From positions 528,001 through 592,000 of the forward strand of contig NZ_CP086106.1 of NCBI RefSeq assembly GCF_016765655.2: a stretch of 64,000 nt of DNA, in the 5' to 3' direction. The notes under the pieces were generated by a model. It did not search any database and was not told where the DNA came from. It saw nothing but the letters and a program-made list of their open reading frames with translations. The translations under genes were made by a program, and so were the position numbers. This document shows, one piece after another, positions 7,975 through 17,162 of the stretch (positions are counted from its first letter, which is position 1; every line of letters starts with the position of its first letter). The DNA comes from Skermanella mucosa. Lineage in GTDB: Bacteria > Pseudomonadota > Alphaproteobacteria > Azospirillales > Azospirillaceae.

Positions 7975-10900
7975 TCACGACCGCGGCGCGGGGGCATAGC
8001 CGATCATGCCGCCGGACAGGATCTTGCGCCATCCAGCCGGACCGTCGAAGGGCAGAACTTCGGGCTGCAGGTCGGGATCGGTGATCCCGATCATGTCGAA
8101 CTCCTCGCCGGGCCCCGCGAACAGTTCGAAGGCCCCGGCGGAGACGCCGTCGACCGGCAGGTCGGGCATCTCGTCCCGAACGGCGCTCAGGCTATCCAGA
8201 TCCGCGGATTCGATTTCCGCTGCGCTGTCGATGGCGACCATGGGTTTCGACTTCGCGAGGAACGGAACGGCGCCCGGAACCGCCACGGCGGCGGTTTCGA
8301 CCGACGGGTCGGTCGTGAATGCGCACTCGACGATCTTGTGCCCGTTCAGGACTTCGCGGATGTTCCGGTCGGTCCGCCTTGATGGACCTCCTGTACCCGA
8401 TGTCCCGATGATCTGCCATTCCTTGAAGCTCAACGGCAGGCTCCCTTCGGCCTGCCGGCCGTCATCGATTCCCAGGTTCACCGGAGTGCCCTTGTCATAG
8501 ATCCGATACAGGCTGATCCGCCCCGGTCCCCGCGATGCCGCGTCCTCCGGCGAGCAGGTGACCGTGGCATAAGGATTGTTGGTGGCCACGCGAAGCACGG
8601 AATAACGGTCTCCGTTGGCGACGGCGTCGATGGAGCAGTTGAAGATCAGGGACTTGATGAGGGGCCGAGGCGTCTCCCAGCCAAGGGACGAGAACTGGAC
8701 GTCGACGGTCATGCTCGACCAGAGAGCCGGCAAGGCCAGCTTGCCTGTCAACTGGTTCCCGCCGTCATCGAGCAGTTGGTTGAGAAGTTCGGTCGCGGCC
8801 AAGCTGGGACGGGTCGGCTGGGGCGGGCCGCCGCTGAACTTGAAGATCCAGGACCAGAAGCAGGGCTTGTCGCGGCGGACGCCGTAGAGTTGCTTGCCCG
8901 AACGCATGATTCCCGCCTCGCCCAGGATCAGCCGGACCTCCATGTTGCCGCTCGCAGGCATGCGCTCCGGCGGGGTCTCGAATTCCAGCTTCAGGTCGAC
9001 ATTGACCAGACGGTGGCGGTCATAGCTCGGCAGGATCAGGCCCATGGCCAGCGGATCGACCTCCGTCCGCCCCTGGGTGTTGATCTGGTCGATGTGGTCG
9101 GGCGTTTGGGTCCGGGACAGCCCGAACTCCAGCGGCATCTCCTTGGCGCCGTTGAAATCATAGTTCTTGAGAAGCAGTCCGCGCAGCTTCTGCTGCTCGC
9201 TGCGGTAGATCGGCAGCAGCGTCTTGACATAGTCCTGGATCAGTCCGGGATCGAACCCCGTGCGGGACGTGAGCAGATCCCCGATCTTCTTGGTGACCTC
9301 CGTCAGCGACCAGTCGGTGTCGGCCGGCTCGTAGACGGTCGTCTCGTATGCCTTGGACATCTGGTAGAGCGCGCCGAGAAGCGACAGCTCGGCCTGCTGG
9401 TTCATCCGCTGGATGACCAGGACCGCCTCCGGATCGATGGCCGAGATCCTGGACGAACGGTTCCGGCCGAGCGTGGCGATAGCCGCGCTGCCGGCGGAAA
9501 CCACGCCGTAGCCCTCTCCGATCGCCTGGATCGCCCTGGTCAGCTTCGCGAAGATCTCCGCCTTCTGCTCGTTCAAGGCTTTCAGTTCGTTGGCCAGCTT
9601 CTTCCAGTCGTCGCTGGCGGCGATCAGCTTCGCCAGCTCGGCGTCGATCTCCGATTGGGGGACGCGCAGGCCCGAGAACGCCGAGAGCGTCGTCGAGACG
9701 GCCGAGCCCATGTTCTCGCCGACCGTTTTCCATTGGGCGTCCCGCGCGTCGCGCGCCGCCTTCGCATCGGCCTTGGCCTTGGCCTTGGCCGCATCTTCGA
9801 CACTCTGCGGCTTCGCGGTCAGCGCATCGGACCGGGGGCGCGTGTCGGGCGACTCGTTGATCTTCTTGGCCAACTCCTTGGCCAGTTCCTCTTCCTCCTT
9901 CTCCTTCTTGTCGGCAGCCTCCTTGGCGGCGTCGCGCGATTTCTGGAGAGCCGTGGTGGCGGAATTGACGGCTTCCTTGACCTTGTCGATGGACGCCGAA
10001 GGCTTGTCGGGATCGTAGTCGGCGATGTTGGCGGCGAGCTGGCCGGCGATGCCCAGGAACGGCTGGCCGACCGGGATCACCATGCAGACCGCGCCGGCGA
10101 TCTTCGCCATGGCCCGGATCTGGGCCTTGATCTCCGCCTTGTTCCTCGCCTTGTTCAGGAGCTCTTCCTTGAGCACGGAGATCCTGCCGGTGGTGTCCTC
10201 GATCCGCGTGACGAGGGATCGCATCGATTCCGACGCATCCACTACCTGCTTGTCCGCCTGGGCCATGGCATGAGCCGCCGCCGCGACGCTCTTTCGGGCG
10301 GTCTCCATCGCCGCCTTCATGATTTCGGCAGCACTCTGCGCGGCATTGTGTTCCTTGGAGACCCACTGCGACAGCAGCATGGTCCGGAGAGCCGTTTCCG
10401 CCTCCATGTCGAACAACCGGAGCGTTCCCGGAAGCGACAGCAGCGGCATGTAGCCCGCGGGATTGCCGAAATAGTCGAGGTTGGCGCCGATGCGCGACGA
10501 CAGGGTGGTGACCTCGACCCGCGCCGCCGGGTAGTCCAGCGCGGTCGCCTGCTCCCACGGAGCATAGCCGTCAAGCTTCGGTTGCGGCAGCCGGAAGGCC
10601 TCGTCATAATCGGCCAGCAGCGATCGGACGGTGTCGAGATGGCCGGCCAGATAGGCGTTGCGCAGATAGATCAGGACCTGCTGGCAGGACAGCGGATGCA
10701 ACCATGCATTGGAAACCTGCTTCACCGAGACCTTTCCCGGCGTACCCCAGGTCCTTGTCGCGGCCGGCGCGGCGGCATCCTTGCCCGGCTTCGTCTCCCT
10801 GATTTCGCGGGCGGTAGTGCTCTCGATCTTGGAATCGCCGAAAACCGGCGTGCTCGCCCGGACCTCGTAATGGGCGCACCTCTGCGGAGAACCGGCTCTT

Positions 10901-11778
10901 CCGCCCCGCGTGGGCAGCGCGGCCCGCCCGGCCCCGCCGCCATCCAACATGCTGAGCGTCGCGATCGCGGAGACGTTGGTAAACACGTCGCCCCCGTTTC
11001 CGGGTTCTCCCGGTTTGCCGGGCGCCTTGGCATCCTTGCCGTCGGTCGGCCAATGTTCGGCGCCACGGGTAAATGTGCTGTCGGGTATCGGCCAAGTACG
11101 TTCGAAGATGATCCTGACGAACACGGCCGGCGGATTAAAGGTGGGATGGATCTCCCACGTCTTCATACCGCTTTCGTCCCACGAGTACGTTCCTTCGGAG
11201 AACGACCGCACCGAGGCGCCGTCAGCCCCGTCCAGACCCTTGCCCGCGTGCTGGCCGTTGGCGCCGCAGGCGCGGATAACCGGAATCCGGGTGGCATGAT
11301 CGACGATGGCCGCATAGAGTCGGATGGTCCCGGCATTCCGCCCGTCCTTCCCGTCGTCGCCCCGCGCCTTCTGCTCGTTGGCCGCCAGCGCGCTGTCGGT
11401 CGCATAGGGCATCGCCGACACGTCGAAAGCCCCTTCCCCCTGGAAAACGATCTTGCGGGCATGGACGAACAGGTCGCACTCCGGAAGCCAGACCCGGTCA
11501 TGGACCTCCAGCGTATCGCACGCGATCACCGCTTCGCGGACGGGGATCGACGGCTTCTCCGGATCGTGCCTGGCGTCGAACGGGGTCGAAAGGAAGTCGT
11601 AGAAGCCGTTGGAATGCCCGCGCTTGAGGACGACCGTCACGCCCGTAACCGAATGGCGCTGGCCTTCCGCCAGATCCTCGATCCATTTGCGGCTGTAGAG
11701 CGTGCTGTCGGTTGACGGAAACTTTCCCTTGCCCTCGATGACGGCGAGAGTTTCTGTAAGGACCGGAGCCTTGGGCAT
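7975..11778 (-). CDS. very large orphan protein with collagen-like and coiled-coil segments
   Basis: About 1,267 aa, not recognised. In order: an N-terminal beta-rich part (to about residue 210); a Gly-rich segment with collagen-like GKPGEPGNGG near residue 250 and another Gly-rich patch; a helical region (about 480-830) of Ala/Lys/Glu-rich coiled coil that includes KEKEEEELAKEL, interrupted by one hydrophobic stretch (about 556-582, VCMVIPVGQPFLGIAG); then a beta-rich C-terminal half. No signal peptide. ATG 11778 is preferred because AAGGA lies nine bases upstream; starts at 11871 or TTG 11880 are also in frame. It is preceded by an AT-rich leader. A long helical bundle with a single hydrophobic insert is seen in some alpha-helical pore-forming toxins, but no family is claimed. 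Confidence 0.75.
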   Translation of the reverse strand: MPKAPVLTETLAVIEGKGKFPSTDSTLYSRKWIEDLAEGQRHSVTGVTVVLKRGHSNGFYDFLSTPFDARHDPEKPSIPVREAVIACDTLEVHDRVWLPECDLFVHARKIVFQGEGAFDVSAMPYATDSALAANEQKARGDDGKDGRNAGTIRLYAAIVDHATRIPVIRACGANGQHAGKGLDGADGASVRSFSEGTYSWDESGMKTWEIHPTFNPPAVFVRIIFERTWPIPDSTFTRGAEHWPTDGKDAKAPGKPGEPGNGGDVFTNVSAIATLSMLDGGGAGRAALPTRGGRAGSPQRCAHYEVRASTPVFGDSKIESTTAREIRETKPGKDAAAPAATRTWGTPGKVSVKQVSNAWLHPLSCQQVLIYLRNAYLAGHLDTVRSLLADYDEAFRLPQPKLDGYAPWEQATALDYPAARVEVTTLSSRIGANLDYFGNPAGYMPLLSLPGTLRLFDMEAETALRTMLLSQWVSKEHNAAQSAAEIMKAAMETARKSVAAAAHAMAQADKQVVDASESMRSLVTRIEDTTGRISVLKEELLNKARNKAEIKAQIRAMAKIAGAVCMVIPVGQPFLGIAGQLAANIADYDPDKPSASIDKVKEAVNSATTALQKSRDAAKEAADKKEKEEEELAKELAKKINESPDTRPRSDALTAKPQSVEDAAKAKAKADAKAARDARDAQWKTVGENMGSAVSTTLSAFSGLRVPQSEIDAELAKLIAASDDWKKLANELKALNEQKAEIFAKLTRAIQAIGEGYGVVSAGSAAIATLGRNRSSRISAIDPEAVLVIQRMNQQAELSLLGALYQMSKAYETTVYEPADTDWSLTEVTKKIGDLLTSRTGFDPGLIQDYVKTLLPIYRSEQQKLRGLLLKNYDFNGAKEMPLEFGLSRTQTPDHIDQINTQGRTEVDPLAMGLILPSYDRHRLVNVDLKLEFETPPERMPASGNMEVRLILGEAGIMRSGKQLYGVRRDKPCFWSWIFKFSGGPPQPTRPSLAATELLNQLLDDGGNQLTGKLALPALWSSMTVDVQFSSLGWETPRPLIKSLIFNCSIDAVANGDRYSVLRVATNNPYATVTCSPEDAASRGPGRISLYRIYDKGTPVNLGIDDGRQAEGSLPLSFKEWQIIGTSGTGGPSRRTDRNIREVLNGHKIVECAFTTDPSVETAAVAVPGAVPFLAKSKPMVAIDSAAEIESADLDSLSAVRDEMPDLPVDGVSAGAFELFAGPGEEFDMIGITDPDLQPEVLPFDGPAGWRKILSGGMIGYAPAPRS

Positions 11779-12010
11779 ATTCGGGATGTCCTTCGATGTA
11801 ATGCTTGATTTTTTGTTTTCATGAAAACGGCCGCTTTCCGGCGCGGGTATGCCGAGCCGGCCCAGCATCATTTCCGCCAATTCAGCTTAATTTCAAATAA
11901 AATTTTTTGCTTATGGTTATGATTACGATCGTATTGCTTCCCAGCGGTTTGCACGCCTCGGAAGCGCATTCTGGTATGCACTTTCCGACCTTAGGCCGAG
12001 TCATAAAGAT

Positions 12011-12038
12011 GGCCGTCGATCGTGACCGATCGACGGCC
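12011..12038 (-). terminator. perfect hairpin downstream of nifA
   Basis: A 12-bp perfect inverted repeat (GGCCGTCGATCG / CGATCGACGGCC, loop of four) lies 105 bp past the nifA stop. On the minus strand it is followed by ATCTTTAT, a weak U-tract, so it probably ends nifA transcription. Confidence 0.6.
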
Positions 12039-12142
12039 TCCTCGAACGCTTATCAAACCGGATAGCGCTTCGCGCCGTTCGGCGCCAGGTCGCGGCCGGC
12101 CCATCGCCGCCCGCGACTCGATGCACCGCGAACCGCCGGCGG

Positions 12143-14026
12143 TCAGAAGCGCTTGATCTCTATGTTGTACTTCCTCAGGGCGTAGCTGACCTGCCGCGTG
12201 GTCAGGCCCAGCAGGCGGCCGGCCTTGGCCTGGACCCAGCCGGTGCGCTCCATCGCCCACAGCAGGCGGTCGCGCGGGGTGGTGAATTCCGGCTCGTCGG
12301 GGCCGCCGTTGCCGATCCGCATGCCGAGAAGCTCGCCGACCGCGGCCTCGTTCAGGGCGTCGGCGGAGGCGTTCTGGTCGGAATAGGCGGGCAGCTGCGG
12401 GTGCTGGGGCCGCATGGGCTGGGCGGGCGGCATGGGGGTGCCGGCCGGGACGGCGTTGGGCGGCAATGCCGCGGGAGCGGCGGCGCAGGATCCGCCGGTC
12501 GCCGCGGAGCAACCCGGCACGCCGCCGGTGCTGCAGCCGGCCCGCGCCGGGGCGGCGTGGGGCAGCATCGGGATACCGGCCGGGGGGGCGCCGGGCGGGG
12601 AGGCGTGGCCGGGGATCGAGGCGCCGGCGGTCGGCGTGACCGTGCGGTGGTGCCACAGGGTCGAGGAGTAGCAGAGGTTCATCTGGCAGGACAGGTCCAG
12701 GTCCCAGATCACCCCGTCGCGGCACAGGGTGGCCGCCCGCTCGATGCAGTTCTCCAGTTCGCGCACGTTGCCGGGCCACGGGCACTTCTTGAGGATGTCC
12801 AGCGCGTCGTCGTGGAGCGCCACGTTGAGCTGGTTCTCGCGGTTGAACTTCTGGACGAAATGGTTGGCCAGCAGCGGGATGTCGTCGCTGCGCTCGCGCA
12901 GCGGCGGCAGGAAGATGGTCACCACGTTGATGCGGTAATAGAGGTCGGCGCGGAACTTGCCCTGGGCGACCGCCTCCTCCAGGTTGACGTTGGTCGCGGT
13001 GATGATCCGCACGTCGGTCTTGATGGTCCGGGTGCCGCCGACCCGTTCGAACTCCTGCTCCTGAAGGACGCGCAGCAGCTTGGCCTGGAACGAGGGCGAG
13101 ATGTCGCCGATCTCGTCCAGGAACAGGGTGCCGCCGCTCGCCAGCTCGAACCGGCCCTTGTGGTCGCGGTTGGCGCCGGTGAAGGCGCCGCGCTCGTGGC
13201 CGAACAGCTCGGATTCCAGCAGGCTTTCCGGCAGCGCCGCGCAGTTGATCCGGATGAAGGGCTGTTCCTTGCGCGAGCTGAGCATGTGCATCGCGCGGGC
13301 GATCAGCTCCTTGCCGGTGCCGCTCTCGCCGCGGATCAGCACGGTGGAGCGGAACGGCGCCACCCGGTGGACCTGGGCCAGCACCTCCTGCATGCGCTTG
13401 CTGCTGCACACCACGTTGTCGACCTGGTAGTCGACCTTGGACACTTCCTTCTGGAGGCGGAACTTCTCCCGCATCATGAAGCGCCGCTCCTCCGCGACGG
13501 TGCGGTGCAGGCGCACGGTCTGGCCGATCAGGTTGGAGACCATGGTCAGCAGGCGGACGTCGCTGTCGAAATTGCCGGCATAGCCCTCGTCGCTGATCCG
13601 GTCGATGGTCAGCACGCCGATGCATTCCCCGGCGGCCTTGATCGGCACGCCGACCAGGCTGATCACCACCTCGGCGATGTCGTTGCGCCCGCCGGTGCGG
13701 TTGAGGAACAACGGCTCGTCGGCCAGGTTGGGCACGACGGCCGGCATGCCGGTCTTGACGATCCGCCCCACGATGCCCTCGCCGGCGCGGTACTGGCCGC
13801 GCTCCATCTCCTCCTGGGACATGCCGAGGGCCGCGATCAGCCGGAGCGTGCTGTCGTCGGTCAGCAGGCAGATGCGCCCGCGCTGCATTTGCAGATGGTA
13901 CGACAACAGCCTCAGCACCTCGCGCAGCGTCTGCTGCAGGTCGAGTGAGGAACTCAGGATCTTGCTGACTTCATAGATAGCGAAGAGTTCAACGCTCGAT
14001 TGGTTGTGGCGTGTCGCTCCGGCCAT
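12143..14026 (-). CDS. nifA: nitrogen fixation transcriptional activator NifA
   Basis: A 627-aa sigma-54 enhancer-binding protein. It has an N-terminal GAF domain (about 15-180); an AAA+ domain with Walker A GESGTGKE (233-240), the sigma-54 loop GAFTGA (280-285) and Walker B LFLDEIGD (301-308); and a C-terminal Fis-type helix-turn-helix ending [14 protein letters not shown]. Cys415, 427, 447 and 452 give exactly C-X11-C-X19-C-X4-C, the pattern of oxygen-sensitive NifA proteins in alphaproteobacteria. The linker before the HTH is unusually long, Pro/Ala-rich and contains extra cysteines. No nif structural genes are in the window, so it acts in trans. ATG 14026 has AAAGGG upstream. Confidence 0.96.
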   Translation of the reverse strand: MAGATRHNQSSVELFAIYEVSKILSSSLDLQQTLREVLRLLSYHLQMQRGRICLLTDDSTLRLIAALGMSQEEMERGQYRAGEGIVGRIVKTGMPAVVPNLADEPLFLNRTGGRNDIAEVVISLVGVPIKAAGECIGVLTIDRISDEGYAGNFDSDVRLLTMVSNLIGQTVRLHRTVAEERRFMMREKFRLQKEVSKVDYQVDNVVCSSKRMQEVLAQVHRVAPFRSTVLIRGESGTGKELIARAMHMLSSRKEQPFIRINCAALPESLLESELFGHERGAFTGANRDHKGRFELASGGTLFLDEIGDISPSFQAKLLRVLQEQEFERVGGTRTIKTDVRIITATNVNLEEAVAQGKFRADLYYRINVVTIFLPPLRERSDDIPLLANHFVQKFNRENQLNVALHDDALDILKKCPWPGNVRELENCIERAATLCRDGVIWDLDLSCQMNLCYSSTLWHHRTVTPTAGASIPGHASPPGAPPAGIPMLPHAAPARAGCSTGGVPGCSAATGGSCAAAPAALPPNAVPAGTPMPPAQPMRPQHPQLPAYSDQNASADALNEAAVGELLGMRIGNGGPDEPEFTTPRDRLLWAMERTGWVQAKAGRLLGLTTRQVSYALRKYNIEIKRF

Positions 14027-14470
14027 GGGCAGAACCCTTTCCTCAAGGCAATCAGGGACAGATCAAGTCATCCCGCCACCGATGATGGCGGGTTCAACCC
14101 CAGTATCACCTCAGACCCTTCCCAGTGCGCCGGCCCCCTGCCCTTGTGCCTTGCCCGCTGATGCGGACCGGCCGGGCGGTTTTGACGGGATCGGCGGCTT
14201 TGTTCCGCACTGATTCATGCTCTGGACGGCATGACGAAGGTCGATCGCCTTCGCGCCTGCAGGGGCGTGACGTGCCCCTTCGCCCTTGGACCGGGTCTAT
14301 GCCGCACTGCGAAGTGTCGAAAATAATCGTGCCCCGCGCAAGCGTCATCTTCCGAACCTCGAACTTAACCGTCCCTGATCGGGCGGTCTTGCCGCAAGGC
14401 CCTTATATACTCCTTTCGATAGATGGCGGCTAGGACGATTCGCCGAGCCTATGACAGACCCCCCTGTCGA
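14027..14470. other. nifA leader / divergent intergenic region
   Basis: Some 570 bp separate nifA from the divergent GntR gene. Just upstream of nifA is a 7-bp inverted repeat (CCCGCCA/TGGCGGG, 14072-14092). No gene was found. I saw no full -24/-12 sigma-54 promoter or perfect FNR box; the nifA promoter is probably in the AT-richer part around 14300-14420. Confidence 0.4.
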
Positions 14471-14494
14471 TCCATTCGGGCATGTCCGAATGGA
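14471..14494. promoter_or_regulatory. perfect inverted repeat upstream of the GntR gene
   Basis: TCCATTCGG and CCGAATGGA, nine bases each, around a six-base spacer. It lies 26 bp before the AT-rich operator-like palindrome. It may be a second regulator site or a hairpin. Confidence 0.5.
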
Positions 14495-14519
14495 GACGGC
14501 GATGCCGCTTGCCGCAAAC

Positions 14520-14537
14520 TGATATATTAGTATATCA
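14520..14537. promoter_or_regulatory. likely GntR-family operator
   Basis: TGATATA-TTAG-TATATCA is a perfect 7-bp inverted repeat lying 62 bp upstream of the GntR gene start. FadR-subfamily regulators bind AT-rich palindromes of this size and are often autoregulated, so this is the most likely operator of the uronate operon (inference). Confidence 0.6.
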
Positions 14538-14599
14538 TTCCTGTCATCAGAGCAGCCCACCCCATCGGGGAACAACGGCGGCCGGAGGAAACGCAGCGG

Positions 14600-15391
14600 A
14601 TGACTTCGGAATTCGACGAGACCGGCGGCGGGACCGCCGAAGCGCCCGCGGGTCCCGCGAAGCCGCGCGCCCGGACCGCGCCCAAGCCGGTGCTGCCCAG
14701 CGCGGCGCTGCGGGGCGCCACCGTCTCCGCGGCCATTTACCGCGAGCTGCGGGCCGAGATCGTGTCGATGCGCCGCAAGCCCGGCGAGCCGATCGTCGAG
14801 AAGCGGATCGCCCAGGACCACGGCGTCAGCCGCACGCCGGTGCGCGAGGCGCTGCTGCGCCTGGCCGACGAGGGGCTGGTGGACATCTTCCCCCAGTCAG
14901 GCTCCTTCGTGTCGCGCATCCCGGTCGCCGAGCTGCCGGAAGCCATCCTGATCCGCAAGGCGCTGGAGGAGGCGGCGGTGCGCTATGCCGCCGCCCAGGC
15001 GACGCGGTCGCAGGTGGCCCGGCTCCGCGCCAACCTGGAACTTCAGCGGGAGATGAGCGACGGCGCCGACGCCGCCGGCTTCCACGAGGCCGACGAGGCG
15101 TTCCACGCGATGATCGCCGATACCGCGGGCTGCCCCGGCTTCTGGACCCTGACTCGGCAGGTCAAGGTCCAGGTCGACCGGTACCGGCTGCTGACCCTTC
15201 CCGTTCCCGGCCGCATCCGGTCGGTGATCACCGAGCATACCGCCATCGTCGACGCGATCGAGGCCCACGACCCGGCCCGCGCGGCCGGGATGATGGCGGC
15301 GCACCTGGACAGCCTGCGCGCGAGCATCGGCGACATCCGGGAGAACAATCCCTTCTTCTTCTCCGACAGGCCGGAGGGAGCGGGCGCCTGA
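14600..15391 (+). CDS. GntR family (FCD domain) transcriptional regulator
   Basis: A 263-aa FadR-subfamily regulator. After a 40-residue Pro/Ala tail comes a winged helix with the typical GVSRTPVREALLRL recognition region (about 75-90), then the all-helical FCD ligand domain (about 110-245) with its metal/ligand histidines in FHAMIAD and TEHTAIVDAI. As the first gene before TRAP transporter and Kdu enzymes, it should sense a uronate intermediate and control this operon. The palindrome at 14520-14537 is the likely site. Confidence 0.92.
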   Translation: MTSEFDETGGGTAEAPAGPAKPRARTAPKPVLPSAALRGATVSAAIYRELRAEIVSMRRKPGEPIVEKRIAQDHGVSRTPVREALLRLADEGLVDIFPQSGSFVSRIPVAELPEAILIRKALEEAAVRYAAAQATRSQVARLRANLELQREMSDGADAAGFHEADEAFHAMIADTAGCPGFWTLTRQVKVQVDRYRLLTLPVPGRIRSVITEHTAIVDAIEAHDPARAAGMMAAHLDSLRASIGDIRENNPFFFSDRPEGAGA

Positions 15392-15457
15392 CCCGGCGGA
15401 AGCCGGGCCGGCGAGAGACGACAAAACCGACAGAACCAATCAATCGAGGAAACGACA

Positions 15458-16480
15458 ATGAAGACGACGATGAAGCGCCGGACCTTCGGGACCCGGACCC
15501 TGAAGCTGATGGCCTCCGCGGCCATCATAGCGCTGGCCGCCTCGGCGACCATGTCCGGCGGCGCCCAGGCCCAGCAGGTCAAGTTCCGGTCCGCCGACAT
15601 CCATCCCGACGGCTACCCGACCGTCGAGGCGGTCAAGTACATGGGCGAGATCCTGGCGCGCGAGACCAACGGCCGGCTCGGCGTCCAGATGTTCAGCTCG
15701 GCCCAGTTGGGCGACGAGAAGGACACGATCCAGCAGACCCAGTTCGGCGTCATCGACATGAACCGGATCAACCTGGCGCCGCTGAACGGCCTGATCCCGG
15801 AAACCCGCGTCCCGTCGATGCCCTTCCTGTTCCGCTCGGTCGAGCACATGCACGCCGTGGTGGACGGCCCGATCGGCGATGAGATCCTGAAGACCTTCGA
15901 TGCCCAGGGGCTGGTCGGCCTCGCCTTCTACGACAGCGGCGCCCGCAGCTTCTACAACAGCAAGCGCCCGATCCGGACGCTGGACGACATGAAGGGCCTG
16001 AAGATCCGCGTGATCCAGTCCGAGGTCTTCATCGACACCATCAAGGCCCTGGGCGGCAGCGCCACCCCGATGCCGTCGGGCGAGGTCTACAGCGCGATCC
16101 AGACCGGCGTGGTCGACGGCGCCGAGAACAACTGGCCGACATACCAGAGCCAGCGCCACTTCGAGCAGGCCAAGTTCTACTCGCTGTCCCAGCACTCCAT
16201 GTCGCCGGAGGTGCTGGTGATGTCCAAGCGGGTGTTCGACAAGCAGACCCCCGAGGACCAGGCGCTGATCCGCCGGGCCGCCAAGGAGTCGGTCGCGAAG
16301 ATGCGCGAGCTGTGGCAGGCCCGCGAGAAGACCGCCGAGGCCGAGGTGCTGGCCGCCGGCGTGCAGGCCAACGAGGTCGACAAGGCCGTCTTCGAGAAGG
16401 CGGTGGAGCCGGTCTATGCCAAGCACATCACCGACGCCAAGCTGAAGGACCTGGTCGAGCGCATCCGCGCGGTCAAGTAA
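15458..16480 (+). CDS. TRAP transporter substrate-binding protein (DctP family)
   Basis: A 340-aa periplasmic solute-binding protein. An N-terminal signal peptide (MKTTMKRR, hydrophobic core, cleavage after AQA near residue 38) precedes the DctP fold. The carboxylate-binding Arg region is GLKIRVIQS and the family signature VVDGAENNWPTY lies near residue 215. It captures the substrate, probably an unsaturated uronate or oligouronate judging by the downstream kdu genes, and hands it to the DctQM membrane unit encoded next. Confidence 0.95.
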   Translation: MKTTMKRRTFGTRTLKLMASAAIIALAASATMSGGAQAQQVKFRSADIHPDGYPTVEAVKYMGEILARETNGRLGVQMFSSAQLGDEKDTIQQTQFGVIDMNRINLAPLNGLIPETRVPSMPFLFRSVEHMHAVVDGPIGDEILKTFDAQGLVGLAFYDSGARSFYNSKRPIRTLDDMKGLKIRVIQSEVFIDTIKALGGSATPMPSGEVYSAIQTGVVDGAENNWPTYQSQRHFEQAKFYSLSQHSMSPEVLVMSKRVFDKQTPEDQALIRRAAKESVAKMRELWQAREKTAEAEVLAAGVQANEVDKAVFEKAVEPVYAKHITDAKLKDLVERIRAVK

Positions 16481-16594
16481 GGCAGCACCGCCAGGCGGGG
16501 CCGCGCCCTGATGCGCGGTCCCCCTTTCCCGCCATGCCGAGCCGCCGTGCCGACCCCGACCGGGTCCGGCAGGGCGGCCCCTGCGGAGGTTCGC

Positions 16595-17149
16595 ATGAAA
16601 CCCGCGCTTGCCGCGTACTCCCGCCTGCTCGACGTGCTGTCCCGCCTCGCCCTGTGGATCGGCGGGTTCGGCCTGGTCGCCATGACCGCCGCCATCGCGT
16701 GGCAGGTCTGGGGCCGCTTCGTGGTCGGCGATACCCCGAGCTGGACCGAGCCGGTGTCGCTGTTCCTGATGCTCTGGTTCATCCTGCTGGTCGCCGCCGT
16801 GGGCGTTCGCGAGCGTTTCCATCTCGGGCTGGACCTGATCCGCGACACGGTGCCGGAGCCGGTCCGGGTCGCCATGGACCTGTTCAGCTTCGTCATTGTC
16901 GGCCTGTTCGGCGGCGCCATGGCCTGGTACGGGCTGGAGCTGGTGCTGGGCACCTGGAGCGCCATCGTCCCCGTGCTGGGCATCCCCGAAGGCATGAACT
17001 ACCTGGCGCTGGTCGTGTCCGGCGTGCTGATCGTGCTGTTCTCGATCGAGCGCGCGCTGATCCTGCTGGTCGAGCGGAAAGCCATGGGCGCCGCCGAATC
17101 CCTTGCCCGGGCGCACGCGCCGGGCGCCGCGATGCCCACCGCGGACTGA
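16595..17149 (+). CDS. TRAP transporter small permease (DctQ family)
   Basis: A 184-aa inner-membrane protein with four predicted hydrophobic helices and the conserved WTEPVSLFLMLWF segment of DctQ proteins. Start ATG 16595 has GGAGG eight bases upstream; the longer open frame from 16511 adds a non-conserved Pro/Arg-rich tail. It joins the solute-binding protein gene and the large permease in one operon. Confidence 0.93.
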   Translation: MKPALAAYSRLLDVLSRLALWIGGFGLVAMTAAIAWQVWGRFVVGDTPSWTEPVSLFLMLWFILLVAAVGVRERFHLGLDLIRDTVPEPVRVAMDLFSFVIVGLFGGAMAWYGLELVLGTWSAIVPVLGIPEGMNYLALVVSGVLIVLFSIERALILLVERKAMGAAESLARAHAPGAAMPTAD

Positions 17150-17162
17150 AGGAGACGCCTCC

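Noticed and set aside
8776-11715. A 979-codon open frame on the plus strand opposite the large orphan gene
   Set aside because: Its translation is rich in Arg, Gly, Asp and Val with no recognisable domain and mirrors codon positions of the minus-strand gene; a typical antisense shadow in GC-rich DNA.
14050-14075. Possible FNR/Anr box upstream of nifA (TTGATCTGTCCCTGAT)
   Set aside because: Only one half-site matches TTGAT-N4-ATCAA; the second half is wrong.
14280-14420. Possible sigma-54 promoter for nifA (GGGCACG...TTTTC on the minus strand)
   Set aside because: The -12 half lacks the required GC/TTGC core; too weak to annotate.
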